A stretch of DNA of 64,000 nucleotides from NCBI RefSeq assembly GCF_022808645.1, contig NZ_JAKZKT010000023.1, positions 1-64,000 of the forward strand, read 5' to 3'. This DNA comes from Bacillus litorisediminis (GTDB lineage Bacteria > Bacillota > Bacilli > Bacillales > JC228). Shown in pieces: positions 36,168 through 44,812 of the stretch (positions are counted from its first letter, which is position 1; each line of letters starts with the position of its first letter). The position numbers and the translations under genes are program-made. The notes beneath the pieces were generated by a model. That model worked only from the letters and a program-made list of their open reading frames with translations, did no database searches and was not told the DNA's origin.

Positions 36168-37697
36168 TTAATCAATATTTCTTTGCGTTTTCTGCCCCTT
36201 CGGAATCTCTTCCATAAAGGATTTTATCAGCGAGTATACGATGAGGAGCATAATCACTGTAAATGGCAGTGCAGCAATTATAGATGCTTTTTGTAATGCA
36301 GCGAGCCCTCCAATATAAAGTAAGATGGTGGCTGTTCCAGCTTGAATCAGACCCCATACCAGTTTTACAATATTCGGCGGATTTAAGCTCCCATTCGTGG
36401 TCTGCATTCCCAAAACAAAGGTTGCTGAATCGGCAGAAGTTATAAAGAATGTGCAAATAAGCAAGATTGCCAGTATAGATAAGAATGCTGAAAACGGAAA
36501 AAAATTAAAAAGCTCGAATAAAGCTACTTCTTCACCTATACTCTCAATTGCTCCAAGGATTGATTTTCCCTGAAAGAAGTCGAGTCCAATTGCACTTCCG
36601 CCAAATACAGAAAACCATAAAGCACCGAATAAGGTTGGTACGAGCAAGACTCCGATCGTAAATTCTCGGATCGTTCTTCCGCGTGATACGCGTGCAATAA
36701 AAGTTCCGACAAATGGTGCCCAAGAAATCCACCATGCCCAATAGAAAATCGTCCAATCTTCATACCAGGTGTTTTCAGGGTCAAAAGGTGCTAACCGAAA
36801 ACTCATGGAAGGGAGATTTTGAATATACGAACCAAGTGTAGTTGAAAAAACGTCCATAATAAAGTTCGTTGGCCCAGTAAATAAAACAAAAAGCATTAAA
36901 GCCATGGCCAAAACAATATTAGCATTACTAAGATATTTAATACCTCGATTTAAGCCAGTCTGGGCAGAAATTATAAATAGTATCGTTACAACAATTATAA
37001 TAATCAATTGCGTAAAGAACGTATTCTCAATCCCTTCAAAGGTGTATGAAAGCCCGCCGCTTATTTGTGATGCTCCTAAACCTAGTGAAGTTGCGACTCC
37101 AAATACGGTTGCAAAGACTGCAATAAAATTAATAAGAATGCCCAAGCCGCCGTCAACTCGGTCACCAAATATGGGTCTGAGCAATGAACTAAATACCCCC
37201 GGTGACTTTTTTCTGAACTGAAAATAGGCGAGTGCTAATCCAACCACTGTGTAAATGGCCCATGGGTGTAAGCCCCAATGGAAAAATGAATATCGGAGTG
37301 CTGCTCTTGCCGACTCTTCGGATGCAGGCTTCTCTAATGGAGGATAGTAATAATGAAACATGGGTTCTGCGGCGCCCCAAAATACTAATCCGATTCCCAT
37401 ACCTGCACTAAACAACATCGCAAACCATGTTAAATAGCTGTATTCAGGCTGATCCCCTTCTTTACCTAGCCGAATGTTTCCATACTTTGTAAAAATAAGT
37501 ATGATAGTAAAAGCAAGAAAAATCGATGCAGAAATCAAGTAAAACCAGCCGAACTTTTCTAAAATGAAACTATGTACCGCTGTCGTTACTGCATCCAGAC
37601 TGAAATTATTTAGAATCCCCGCTGGGATGGCTCCCCAAATAATAAAGAACAAAGTCACAATCACTGACAAGGTAAATACCGGTGTAACTTTTTTCAA
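36168..37697 (-). CDS. opuD: BCCT family osmolyte transporter, OpuD-like
   Basis: BCCT carriers take up glycine betaine, choline or carnitine with sodium to protect against high osmolarity. The 509-residue protein has twelve hydrophobic helices and the family core WTIFYWAWWISWAPFVG-TFIARVSRGRTIREF (about 330-362). The upstream WGAAEPMFHYYYPP is also typical. TTG 37697 follows AGGGGGGAT by five bases; an upstream ATG at 37727 lacks a site. It is not next to pdh in B. subtilis, so it is an insertion into the conserved order. The exact substrate is not determined. Confidence 0.85.
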   Translation of the reverse strand: MKKVTPVFTLSVIVTLFFIIWGAIPAGILNNFSLDAVTTAVHSFILEKFGWFYLISASIFLAFTIILIFTKYGNIRLGKEGDQPEYSYLTWFAMLFSAGMGIGLVFWGAAEPMFHYYYPPLEKPASEESARAALRYSFFHWGLHPWAIYTVVGLALAYFQFRKKSPGVFSSLLRPIFGDRVDGGLGILINFIAVFATVFGVATSLGLGASQISGGLSYTFEGIENTFFTQLIIIIVVTILFIISAQTGLNRGIKYLSNANIVLAMALMLFVLFTGPTNFIMDVFSTTLGSYIQNLPSMSFRLAPFDPENTWYEDWTIFYWAWWISWAPFVGTFIARVSRGRTIREFTIGVLLVPTLFGALWFSVFGGSAIGLDFFQGKSILGAIESIGEEVALFELFNFFPFSAFLSILAILLICTFFITSADSATFVLGMQTTNGSLNPPNIVKLVWGLIQAGTATILLYIGGLAALQKASIIAALPFTVIMLLIVYSLIKSFMEEIPKGQKTQRNID

Positions 37698-37998
37698 AGT
37701 ATCCCCCCTATTAAATGGTTCTATCAATAGTTTGAAATGAAATGTTCAAAAATATGATAGGAAATAAATTTATTCTCACGTATAATGAGAACAAGTACGA
37801 GTATCCGGAATTTTAAGGTAAATAGATGTCGAGGAAGCAGTGCAGACTAAAACGGATCTTGTTGTTAGTACGGGATAGAATGATAGCATACTAGATTTTG
37901 GAAACGCAACTATTACTTAATACCCAGACAAGAGACCATTTAAACTGGAAATTTTAAATAGTTATTTATTGTGTACATACAACATAGGGGGAGCTATC

Positions 37999-38874
37999 AT
38001 GAAACAAGTTTTGATTATGCTTTTATTACTAGGCACACTAACTGCATGCACCTCTACGGTTTCAAAAAATCTAAGTGAACCTGGGGAAAACTCACAAAGC
38101 GAACCGGAGCAAAGTAAAACCGAAGATACATCGACAGATGACCTGACTGAACCAGAGCCAGAAAAGGAGCAGCCAAAAGAAGAGGATCCAGCACAAGTAA
38201 CAGACGAACCTCCTTCAGAAACGGTGGCAAAGCCGCAGTATGTTGTGAATCCAGCTAACTGGACCATTGAGCCGATTGACTCTGCCAATGATAAAGTGGT
38301 TCTATTGACGTTCGATGATGCCCCGGATGAGCACGCAGTTGAAATCGCTAAGTTGCTTAAACAGCTCGGCGTTCAGGCAATCTTTTTTGTAAATGGTCAT
38401 TTTATTGATACCGAGGAAGAGCAGCAGAAGTTAAAAACAATCCATGAGCTAGGTTTTGAAATTGGAAACCATACATATAACCATGCATTGCTCAGAGATT
38501 TAAGCGAAGAAGAACAACGAGACGAAATTATCAAATTGAATGAGTTAATAAAAGATATTATCGGTGAGAAACCGGTATTTTTTCGTGCACCACATGGGGT
38601 CAATACAGACTACAGTCATCAGGTCGTTAAAGAAGAAGGGATGATTGCCATGAATTGGACTTATGGATATGACTGGGTCGATGGCTATCTGGAAAAGGAT
38701 GCGTTAACAGATATCATGGTAAATTCGCCGTACTTGACGAATGGCGCTAATCTCTTGATGCATGACCGAAGCTGGACCTATGAGGCAGTAGAGGGGATTA
38801 TTGAAGGGCTTCGCAATAAAGGGTATGAATTTGTTGACCCTGATACAATTACAAAAATTGAAAACGTAAAATAA
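37999..38874 (+). CDS. Polysaccharide deacetylase lipoprotein
   Basis: The 291-residue protein has a signal with lipobox LTAC, an acidic Glu/Pro/Ser linker (about 20-85), and a NodB-homology domain. All five catalytic motifs are visible: TFDDAPD, GNHTYNHALL (metal histidines), FFRAPHG, the MNWTYGYDWVDG aspartate/tryptophan region, and LLMHD. It probably removes N-acetyl groups from peptidoglycan or wall glycans outside the cell. ATG 37999 follows GGGGGAGC. Confidence 0.85.
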   Translation: MKQVLIMLLLLGTLTACTSTVSKNLSEPGENSQSEPEQSKTEDTSTDDLTEPEPEKEQPKEEDPAQVTDEPPSETVAKPQYVVNPANWTIEPIDSANDKVVLLTFDDAPDEHAVEIAKLLKQLGVQAIFFVNGHFIDTEEEQQKLKTIHELGFEIGNHTYNHALLRDLSEEEQRDEIIKLNELIKDIIGEKPVFFRAPHGVNTDYSHQVVKEEGMIAMNWTYGYDWVDGYLEKDALTDIMVNSPYLTNGANLLMHDRSWTYEAVEGIIEGLRNKGYEFVDPDTITKIENVK

Positions 38875-38878
38875 AAAC

Positions 38879-38959
38879 AAAACCCACTGTCAAAATTGAA
38901 CTGCACCCCAATTATCAGTTATCTAACAATTGGGGTGCAGTAAAAAGACAGTGGGTTTT
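38879..38959. repeat. Nested double palindrome between convergent genes
   Basis: The outer arms AAAACCCACTGTC (38879-38891) and GACAGTGGGTTTT (38947-38959), and the inner arms CTGCACCCCAATT (38901-38913) and AATTGGGGTGCAG (38928-38940), are all perfect over 13 bases. It can act as a bidirectional terminator. The inner part resembles facing copies of IS3-family insertion-sequence ends (CTGCACCCCAATTGTTAGA read inward from the right). Confidence 0.75.
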
Positions 38960-39378
38960 CATTTTCTTTTATCGAAATACATTACCCGATTATTAAAAAG
39001 CTTTAACTCTGCCTCCCATTTTTTTGCAATAAATCTGCATAGTTCATTTGCTTTTCCTTTATCCGCTAATGTTGAACTTGGTGGTAATGTAATACGCAGT
39101 AAAGTTGAAGGTGAGTCATCTGATGTATTTGGTATATCGATCAAAATGGAATGATAATGAGGATCTTCTTTACTCTTGAGCAGGAGATATGTACCTTCAG
39201 AAGTTTTTGTTTCTATAACTGTGTAAGGGAATGCCATTTGATCATAATCCCAACTTAATTGTTCACCTGTCTTATGTGTAATTTCCTGATAGTATTCTAA
39301 GATCTCTTTTACATCTTCATACGAAATCGATTCTTTTTGGGAGTGGGGAGTTACCTTTATTAAAGCTGCCTCATTCAT
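38959..39378 (-). CDS. DUF1885 family protein
   Basis: The 139-residue protein begins MNEAALIKVTPHSQK, with EYYQEITHKTGEQLSWDYDQMAFPYTI-like and DKGKANELCRFIAKKWEAELKLFNNRVMYF at the end, which I recognise as DUF1885, found in Bacillus and Geobacillus with unknown function. ATG 39378 follows CGAGGTG. The stop lies at the edge of the nested palindrome. Confidence 0.7.
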   Translation of the reverse strand: MNEAALIKVTPHSQKESISYEDVKEILEYYQEITHKTGEQLSWDYDQMAFPYTVIETKTSEGTYLLLKSKEDPHYHSILIDIPNTSDDSPSTLLRITLPPSSTLADKGKANELCRFIAKKWEAELKLFNNRVMYFDKRK

Positions 39379-39491
39379 AGAAACACCTCGAAACGTTAAA
39401 ATTTTCAATTTTCAAAAATAATTATATCACAGTGTCATCATTTTTGAAGTTTCAGGTAACATAGGAATAATAAAATACAAAATTAGACAAA

Positions 39492-39539
39492 TATGACATA
39501 CAATTAGGGCTTGAAATTCTAAATGTGTCATAATATTAT
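39492..39539 (+). promoter_or_regulatory. SR1 promoter with two CcpN-like operators
   Basis: TTGAAA (39511-39516), a 17-base spacer and TATTAT (39534-39539) form a sigma-A promoter. TATGACATACA (39492-39502) fully matches the CcpN operator consensus TRTGHYATAYW, and TGTGTCATAAT (39524-39534), over the -10, matches ten of eleven positions. In B. subtilis, CcpN represses SR1 under glycolytic conditions. Confidence 0.65.
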
Positions 39540-39545
39540 TATATT

Positions 39546-39768
39546 AAGTTAAGCGTTTTCAAATTATAGGGCAAAGGAGAAGGGGAACAATGGGGACAAT
39601 TATTTGTCAAACCTGCAATGCCACAATTACTCACTTTGAGGATGAGAAAGTTTCTGTACTCTATGCCAAATGTGATCATTGCCATGATTGTAATAATGAG
39701 GAAGAAACAGAGTAGTTTATAAATATAATAATAAAACCATCGATTCAACATTAAATCGATGGTTTTTT
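39546..39768 (+). ncRNA. Dual-function regulatory RNA SR1
   Basis: The transcript is inferred to run from about 39546 (seven bases after the -10) to the terminator at 39734-39768, about 220 bases, close to the 205 of B. subtilis SR1. It lies between pdhD and speA, as SR1 does, and encodes SR1P. B. subtilis SR1 also base-pairs with ahrC mRNA (arginine catabolism); I could not test that pairing because ahrC is not in the window. Confidence 0.75.
39590..39715 (+). CDS. SR1P, GapA-binding small peptide
   Basis: The 41-residue peptide starts MGTIICQTCNATI and contains HFEDEKVSVLYAKC and CDHCHDC. B. subtilis SR1P (39 residues) has MGTI-CQ-CN, FEDEKV-VLY and a C-terminal cysteine cluster in the same places. 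SR1P binds the glycolytic glyceraldehyde-3-phosphate dehydrogenase GapA and promotes its action with RNase J1, itself encoded at 25439. Six cysteines suggest metal binding. AAAGGAGAAGGGG precedes the ATG. Confidence 0.85.
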   Translation: MGTIICQTCNATITHFEDEKVSVLYAKCDHCHDCNNEEETE

Positions 39769-39770
39769 TT
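39734..39770. terminator. Intrinsic terminator of SR1, shared with speA
   Basis: AAACCATCGATTT-type and AAATCGATGGTTTTTTTT arms pair around a short loop; eight T follow on the plus strand. Confidence 0.8.
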
Positions 39771-39772
39771 AC

Positions 39773-41242
39773 TTATTTGATCGCGTGGTGCTCTTTAATG
39801 ACTCTGATTGATTTTAATTCAAAATCTTCCGGCCCCTGAACAGGAAGTCCAACTTCAAGATTTTTCTTAATATAGGCAAGGTTTTCCTCAGTAATGATCT
39901 CCCCAGGGATAAAAATAGGAATGCCAGGCGGATATACCATAACAAATTCAGCAATAATTCTTCCGGCTGATTCATTTAAAGGAATTACTTCTGTATCTGC
40001 GTAAAATGCATCTCTTGGAGATAATGCAAGTACGGGTATATCTGGAAGCAATACTTCAATTTTCTCACCCTCTGTATAGTCTTTGCAAATATGGGATAAT
40101 CGCTTGAGCGCTTCGACTAAATGATTGGTTTCGGCTTCCGTATCCCCAGGTGTAATAATACAAAGTAAGTTATATAGGTCAGAAAGTTCCACTTCAATCC
40201 GGGCTTCTTCTCTTAACCATTTTTCTGCATCATAACCGGTAATGCCTAAATCGCGAACATGAATAATTAATTTGGTCGGATCATAATCAAATGTAGCTTT
40301 CGAACCCAGGATTTCTCTGCCGACACAATAGAGTCCCTCGATTTCATTGATTTGTTTTCGAGTCTTTTCTGCTAATTCAATTGTCTGATCTAATAGAGCC
40401 TTGCCTTCAGTTACTAATCGCTTGCGGGCAACATCTAAAGAGGCAAGCAATAAATAAGAAGTTGACGTAGTTGTCAGCATACTTAAAATCGATTGTACAC
40501 GTTTTGGCGAGACTAACCCTTCTCTTACATTTAAGATTGAACTTTGTGTCATTGAACCGCCGAGCTTATGCACACTAGTTGCGGACATGTCTGCGCCGGC
40601 TTGCATGGCTGAAAGGGGCAGTTCTTCATGAAAGTGAATATGAACACCGTGAGCTTCGTCCACTAATACAGGAACTGAGTATGAGTGAGCAATCTCAACA
40701 ATTTTTTTGAGGTCAGCTGAAATCCCAAAATAAGTGGGGTTGATTACAAATACCCCTTTTGCATCCGGATGCTGTTCTAATGCTTTCTCAACTGATTCTG
40801 TCGTTATTCCATGGGAGATTCCTAATTTAGGGTCAATCTCAGGATGGATAAAAATTGGAGTAGCCCCAGAGAAAACAATCGCTGACATGACAGATTTATG
40901 AACATTTCTTGGAACGATGATTTTATCTCCAGGTCCGCAGACAGCCATGATCATTGTCATAATGGCTCCTGATGTCCCTTGGACAGAAAAAAAGGTATAA
41001 TCTGCTCCAAAAGCCTCACTAGCGAGCTTTTGTGCTCTCTTAATTATTCCTCTTGGTTGATGTAAATCATCTAATGGGCTAATATTGATTAAGTCAATGG
41101 ATAAAGCATTTTCACCAATGAATTCTCGAAAGTCGGGATCCATTCCAGTTCCTTTTTTATGGCCAGGTATGTGAAATTGAATCGGATTTTTTTTTGCGTG
41201 TTCAAGTAAACCAGTAAATAACGGAGTTTCATATTGAGACAA
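39773..41242 (-). CDS. speA: Arginine decarboxylase SpeA
   Basis: SpeA converts arginine to agmatine, the first step of polyamine synthesis in Bacillus. The 489-residue fold-type I PLP enzyme has HIPGHKKGTGMDP (25-36), the cofactor aspartate in VDEAHGVHIHFH (near 195) and the Schiff-base lysine K226 in ATSVHKLGGS. TTG 41242 gives MSQYETP, matching B. subtilis MSQHETP, and stands eight bases after AGAGGTG; the ATG at 41293 is too far upstream. The Orn/Lys/Arg C-terminal domain is complete. Confidence 0.94.
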   Translation of the reverse strand: MSQYETPLFTGLLEHAKKNPIQFHIPGHKKGTGMDPDFREFIGENALSIDLINISPLDDLHQPRGIIKRAQKLASEAFGADYTFFSVQGTSGAIMTMIMAVCGPGDKIIVPRNVHKSVMSAIVFSGATPIFIHPEIDPKLGISHGITTESVEKALEQHPDAKGVFVINPTYFGISADLKKIVEIAHSYSVPVLVDEAHGVHIHFHEELPLSAMQAGADMSATSVHKLGGSMTQSSILNVREGLVSPKRVQSILSMLTTTSTSYLLLASLDVARKRLVTEGKALLDQTIELAEKTRKQINEIEGLYCVGREILGSKATFDYDPTKLIIHVRDLGITGYDAEKWLREEARIEVELSDLYNLLCIITPGDTEAETNHLVEALKRLSHICKDYTEGEKIEVLLPDIPVLALSPRDAFYADTEVIPLNESAGRIIAEFVMVYPPGIPIFIPGEIITEENLAYIKKNLEVGLPVQGPEDFELKSIRVIKEHHAIK

Positions 41243-41535
41243 CGATGTAACACCTCTTTTTAAATACTTGCAAAATTGTTTACGGGAACGCATTTCTATA
41301 TCAATCAGAAACAGTCTCTGTTTATAAGCTAATTAAACAAGCTTCTATGCGTTTGACATAAAACAAAAGAATTATAGCACCTTGCTATCTCTTTGCATAG
41401 TGGTTGATGCGGAATTTTTATTTCTGAGTTCTTAGTTTATACTGATTTGTTCATAATACACAGAAAGATGATGAAATCAATACATAAAAACTGGATGTAT
41501 TGGAAATAGCCATTCAAATAGCAGGAGGGTACGAA

Positions 41536-41811
41536 ATGGAATATCATTATCCAATTGATTATGATTGGTCAACAAAAGAAATTGTGGATGTGATCCATTT
41601 TTACGAAGGGATTGAAAAAGCATACGAGCGCGGGATCAAACGGGAAGAAATCATGAAATTATATCGGAGGTTTAAAGAAATTGTTCCAGGAAAAGCGGAA
41701 GAGAAAAAATGGTTTAAAGAATTTAAAGAGGAAAGCGGCTATGATCCATATCCGATTGTTCGGGATATGAAGCAGCTGGAAGACGGAACGACTATAAAAG
41801 GATCTAGATAA
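41536..41811 (+). CDS. yktA: YktA family protein (UPF0223)
   Basis: The 91-residue protein begins [11 protein letters not shown] and contains [16 protein letters not shown], matching B. subtilis YktA. It is a small helical cytoplasmic protein of unknown function. CAGGAGGG precedes ATG 41536; an in-frame codon at 41500 has no site. Confidence 0.88.
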   Translation: MEYHYPIDYDWSTKEIVDVIHFYEGIEKAYERGIKREEIMKLYRRFKEIVPGKAEEKKWFKEFKEESGYDPYPIVRDMKQLEDGTTIKGSR

Positions 41812-41819
41812 ATAAAACT

Positions 41820-41869
41820 CGCCGCCGAAGGGCGGCGTCAGATTATCGAGAAAGGGTATTTTTCTCGGC
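41820..41869 (+). terminator. Two hairpins after yktA
   Basis: CGCCGCC-GAAG-GGCGGCG (41820-41837) and CGAGAAA-type/TTTCTCG (41847-41867) hairpins follow the stop by a few bases. There is no clean T run after the first. Confidence 0.45.
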
Positions 41870-41934
41870 AATTCTTTATTTTGTGTAAACAAAATTACCG
41901 ATTATTTAATAATTAATTGTCTCTGCTAACGGCC

Positions 41935-42122
41935 AGTTGATTTCCGCTTCGGGCCGGGCACTCGCTTTCCGCGGGGAGGTCCGGGAGCCTCCTCGGAGTT
42001 TTTGTGCCTGCGGGGTGTCCCGTGACCTCTCTATCCCACTTTCCACTGCAACAATATAGATTTTATAAGGCAGTGGAAATGAGTTGAGTGCCCTCCGCTC
42101 TAATCACCAGGGGCAAATCAAC
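41935..42122. repeat. Dispersed intergenic repeat bounded by GTTGATTT/AAATCAAC
   Basis: The element begins GTTGATTTCCGCTTCGGG (41936) and ends GGGGCAAATCAAC (42122). It is GC-rich, with CACTCGCTTTCCGCGGGGAGG and an internal inverted pair TTTCCACTGC/GCAGTGGAAA. Sequences of this type (ends GTTGATTTCC, core CTCGCTTTCCGCGGG) are widespread between genes in Bacillus genomes, from memory. There is no coding capacity. Confidence 0.65.
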
Positions 42123-42229
42123 CTAAAAGCATTGCAACAAACCTATTCTAACCTCCAGATTTAGATAAGCGATTTAATCATAGCTTTACTTAGTGTTCCT
42201 CCCCAAAGTGACGTCTTGCAACTTTCACC

Positions 42230-42862
42230 TTATTTTTGATTGTAAGCTAATTTGTATAATGGCATCAGTGTAGCAAAGGTTTCCTTAGCTAATGCTACAA
42301 ATTCGGTTCCGTTTTGCAAAATAGGGTTGTCTGATTCTATATGGCGCCCAATTAGGAATTCTGCTTTTTTAACATCACGGAATCTTTCCAGTGTTTGCTT
42401 TAAGCCTTTCTTTCCAAGCTCTTGAACAGAGAATGCCTCTTTTTTCATATGATCCTGCGAGATGACATAATCTTCGGGTACAATTGTTTGCACTTGTTTC
42501 AGTTTCTTTAAAAAGGTCTGGGCAATTTCTGCTTTATTCGGAAGTTCATAAATAAAGGCTAGCCATATAAAGACATGATCGTCAAAAAGCCCGATTTGGA
42601 AATGGGGATGCTGTTTATATCCGCGTTTATTATTGGCTATAGCCAGCCATGTGTCCTTTGGAGGATTTACTGTTCTTCTGGCATGTTTGGCGATATGTAA
42701 ATACATTTCATTTCCAGCTAATGCGGAGAGATCATTGGTCAGGATTTCGCCAATCTCTCTGAATTTTGGCCGGATTCGACTCTCGATTGCCTCCATTCTC
42801 GCCTCAAGTCCTTCAATATGAAATGTGTCAAAATCAGATTGTGTAAATCCGGTAAATGGCAT
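42230..42862 (-). CDS. yktB: YktB family protein (DUF1054, UPF0637)
   Basis: The 210-residue protein begins MPFTGFTQSDFDTFHI and includes RMEAIESRIRPKFREIGE and HARRTVNPPKDTWLAIANNKRGYKQHPHFQ-like segments that identify YktB. It is a cytoplasmic alpha/beta protein with a known fold but no assigned function. AAAAAGGAG precedes the ATG. Confidence 0.88.
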   Translation of the reverse strand: MPFTGFTQSDFDTFHIEGLEARMEAIESRIRPKFREIGEILTNDLSALAGNEMYLHIAKHARRTVNPPKDTWLAIANNKRGYKQHPHFQIGLFDDHVFIWLAFIYELPNKAEIAQTFLKKLKQVQTIVPEDYVISQDHMKKEAFSVQELGKKGLKQTLERFRDVKKAEFLIGRHIESDNPILQNGTEFVALAKETFATLMPLYKLAYNQK

Positions 42863-43124
42863 AAGTCTCTAACTCCTTTTTCAGTCCTCGTAAGAAAGTA
42901 CATCATCCTCCCTTATTATACTAGCAGAACAGGTATATTAACGGCAAAAAAGAAGCCTATTTTTATGATTTAGAGGATGAGGATTCTTGTCCGTTCATAG
43001 GGAAATAGTAATATTTGGGTACGAGCACAAATTAGTTGCAGGAGAAATTATTTTAACATAGAATATATAAAACTAACTGAAAATTTCGATTTTGGCTCAT
43101 TTCATGATGAGAGGAGTGGCAGAT

Positions 43125-43322
43125 ATGAAGCAACTCGTACAAACGATTAAGAAAAAGGATCAGCAGCAGAAAGAAAGACTGGCGGTTTTAAAATTAGAAA
43201 TGAATTATGAGTTAGCGGTCTTATACGAAGCCATGCAGGAAAAAGATGCAGATAAAATAAAGAAGTGTAAAGAAAAGCTTGAAGGGATTCGTAAAGAATT
43301 GGTTCAATTAAATGGATTATAA
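43125..43322 (+). CDS. ykzI: YkzI-like small helical protein
   Basis: The 65-residue protein is one or two charged helices (MKQLVQTIKKKDQQQKERL, then KIKKCKEKLEGIRKELVQL). It lies between yktB and yktC where B. subtilis has ykzI. GAGAGGAG precedes ATG 43125. The name rests mainly on position. Confidence 0.6.
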   Translation: MKQLVQTIKKKDQQQKERLAVLKLEMNYELAVLYEAMQEKDADKIKKCKEKLEGIRKELVQLNGL

Positions 43323-43377
43323 AAGGACGGAAAAATGAATAGCTTAATACAAAGAATAAACATAAAACAGAAAGAAT

Positions 43378-43424
43378 AAAAAAACGGGTCTGCAGCAATA
43401 ACCGAACAGATCCGTTTTTTTCGT
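43378..43424 (+). terminator. Intrinsic terminator of ykzI
   Basis: AAAAAACGGGTCTG and CAGATCCGTTTTTTT arms pair with one G-T and one bulge around about 13 bases. Confidence 0.65.
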
Positions 43425-43529
43425 TTTATCAGTCAGTAAGGGATATTGGCATAAGAAGGGTGCATACTTGAATAGGCTCTATTTTTTTTAGTAAGCTAAG
43501 TAAAGACGAATGAATGGTGGGGGATTAGG

Positions 43530-44333
43530 ATGACAAACTGGACTAATATAGCTCAAGCAGCAAAAGAGTGGGTACTTGAGGCAGGGCAAAGAATTAGAGA
43601 ATCTCTAGATGAAGAGCTTCTGGTTGAGACAAAATCAGATGCTAATGATCTCGTCACAAATATAGATAGAGAAACTGAAAAATATTTTATTGAAAAGATT
43701 AAAGATTACAACCCTGATTATAAAATAATGGGTGAGGAAGGCTTTGGTGACCAATTAGATTCATTGGACGGGGTAATTTGGATACTAGATCCGATTGACG
43801 GTACCATGAATTTCGTCCACCAGAAAAGAAATTTTGCGATTTCATTAGCTGTTTATGAAAATGGAGAGGGTCGTTTAGGCATCATTTATGATGTAATGGC
43901 TGACGATTTTTATCATGTATTGCCGGGAAACGGGGCTTTTTTAAATGATGTAAGGCTTAAACGATTGAATAATGTCCCTATAGAAAAAGCAATCATTGGG
44001 CTTAATGCTACTTGGATTACGCCCAACAAACGGATTGATTATCAAATCCTTTCCCCATTAGTCAAAGCTGTTAGAGGGACCCGTTCATATGGAGCAGCTG
44101 CGATTGAATTGGCCTATGTGGCAGCTGGAAGATTAGACGGTTACATAACAATGCGATTAAATCCATGGGATTACGCCGCAGGTAAGCTGTTGGTAGAAGA
44201 GGTTGGCGGAAAAACGTCGAATTTGAAAGGCGAGCCTCTTTCTTTGTTAAACCCTTCTTCCTTGTTAGTTGGGGCACCTACTGTGTATGAGAAGATTAGA
44301 GAAAATTATTTAAAAGAGTATACAGGAATATAA
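43530..44333 (+). CDS. yktC: Inositol monophosphatase family protein (YktC/SuhB)
   Basis: The 267-residue magnesium-dependent phosphatase has the metal motifs GEEGFG (near 69), ILDPIDGTMNFVH (near 88) and NPWDYAAGKLLVEEVGG (near 210). B. subtilis YktC acts on myo-inositol 1-phosphate in vitro; NADP phosphatase or sugar phosphatase activity is also found in the family. GGGGGATTAGG precedes the ATG. Confidence 0.9.
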   Translation: MTNWTNIAQAAKEWVLEAGQRIRESLDEELLVETKSDANDLVTNIDRETEKYFIEKIKDYNPDYKIMGEEGFGDQLDSLDGVIWILDPIDGTMNFVHQKRNFAISLAVYENGEGRLGIIYDVMADDFYHVLPGNGAFLNDVRLKRLNNVPIEKAIIGLNATWITPNKRIDYQILSPLVKAVRGTRSYGAAAIELAYVAAGRLDGYITMRLNPWDYAAGKLLVEEVGGKTSNLKGEPLSLLNPSSLLVGAPTVYEKIRENYLKEYTGI

Positions 44334-44394
44334 GATGGCAATCACTGTGATTTGTTTTTTTGATAGAAAAGAAAACTGCAAAGCGGAAAGCAAA

Positions 44395-44436
44395 AAAGAC
44401 TGTTTTAGGATTCTAGATCCCGAAACAGTCTTTTTA
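44395..44436. terminator. Bidirectional terminator between yktC and ylaF
   Basis: AAAAAGACTGTTT and AAACAGTCTTTTT pair perfectly around an inner stem, GGATTCTAGATCC. Confidence 0.8.
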
Positions 44437-44442
44437 TTGGAA

Positions 44443-44634
44443 TTACTGATTGGAATGTTCGTTTTTACGAAGCTTTCGTTTCGTATTAAAACCAACCCCC
44501 ATTATGATAACAGTTCCAATTATACAAGCGAAGATACCTAGTGAACTTCCCTCACTTATAAATATCCCAATACCAGAAATACATAGAACTGCTAAACAAG
44601 CATATACCATAAAAATTTTATTTGCTGAAGCCAC
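44443..44634 (-). CDS. ylaF: YlaF family protein (DUF5325), two membrane helices
   Basis: The 63-residue protein has hydrophobic segments at about 8-26 and 32-50 and a basic tail (NTKRKLRKNEH). It lies divergently before typA where ylaF is found in B. subtilis. The start is GTG 44634, preceded by AGAGGACC. Function is unknown. Confidence 0.7.
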   Translation of the reverse strand: MASANKIFMVYACLAVLCISGIGIFISEGSSLGIFACIIGTVIIMGVGFNTKRKLRKNEHSNQ

Positions 44635-44812
44635 TGATTGGTCCTCTCTTTCAAAAATAAAAAATAGGATTAACCATATTGTAACGAACCTTTGTGTTTA
44701 TTTCTAGTAACGTGTGATATAATGTTCTAGTTGTAAAATAAAAGACCCACATTTTTCGTAATAGTGGTAAAAATAAATGAATTGATATCACAATAGAAAG
44801 CAGGTTGACATC

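Noticed and set aside
37728-37998. Possible small gene between opuD and the deacetylase
   Set aside because: No frame longer than a few dozen codons with a ribosome binding site; only AT-rich promoter-like sequence was seen.
44335-44541. Plus-strand 68-residue frame after yktC
   Set aside because: It runs through the bidirectional terminator and opposes ylaF, which has a start signal and conserved position.
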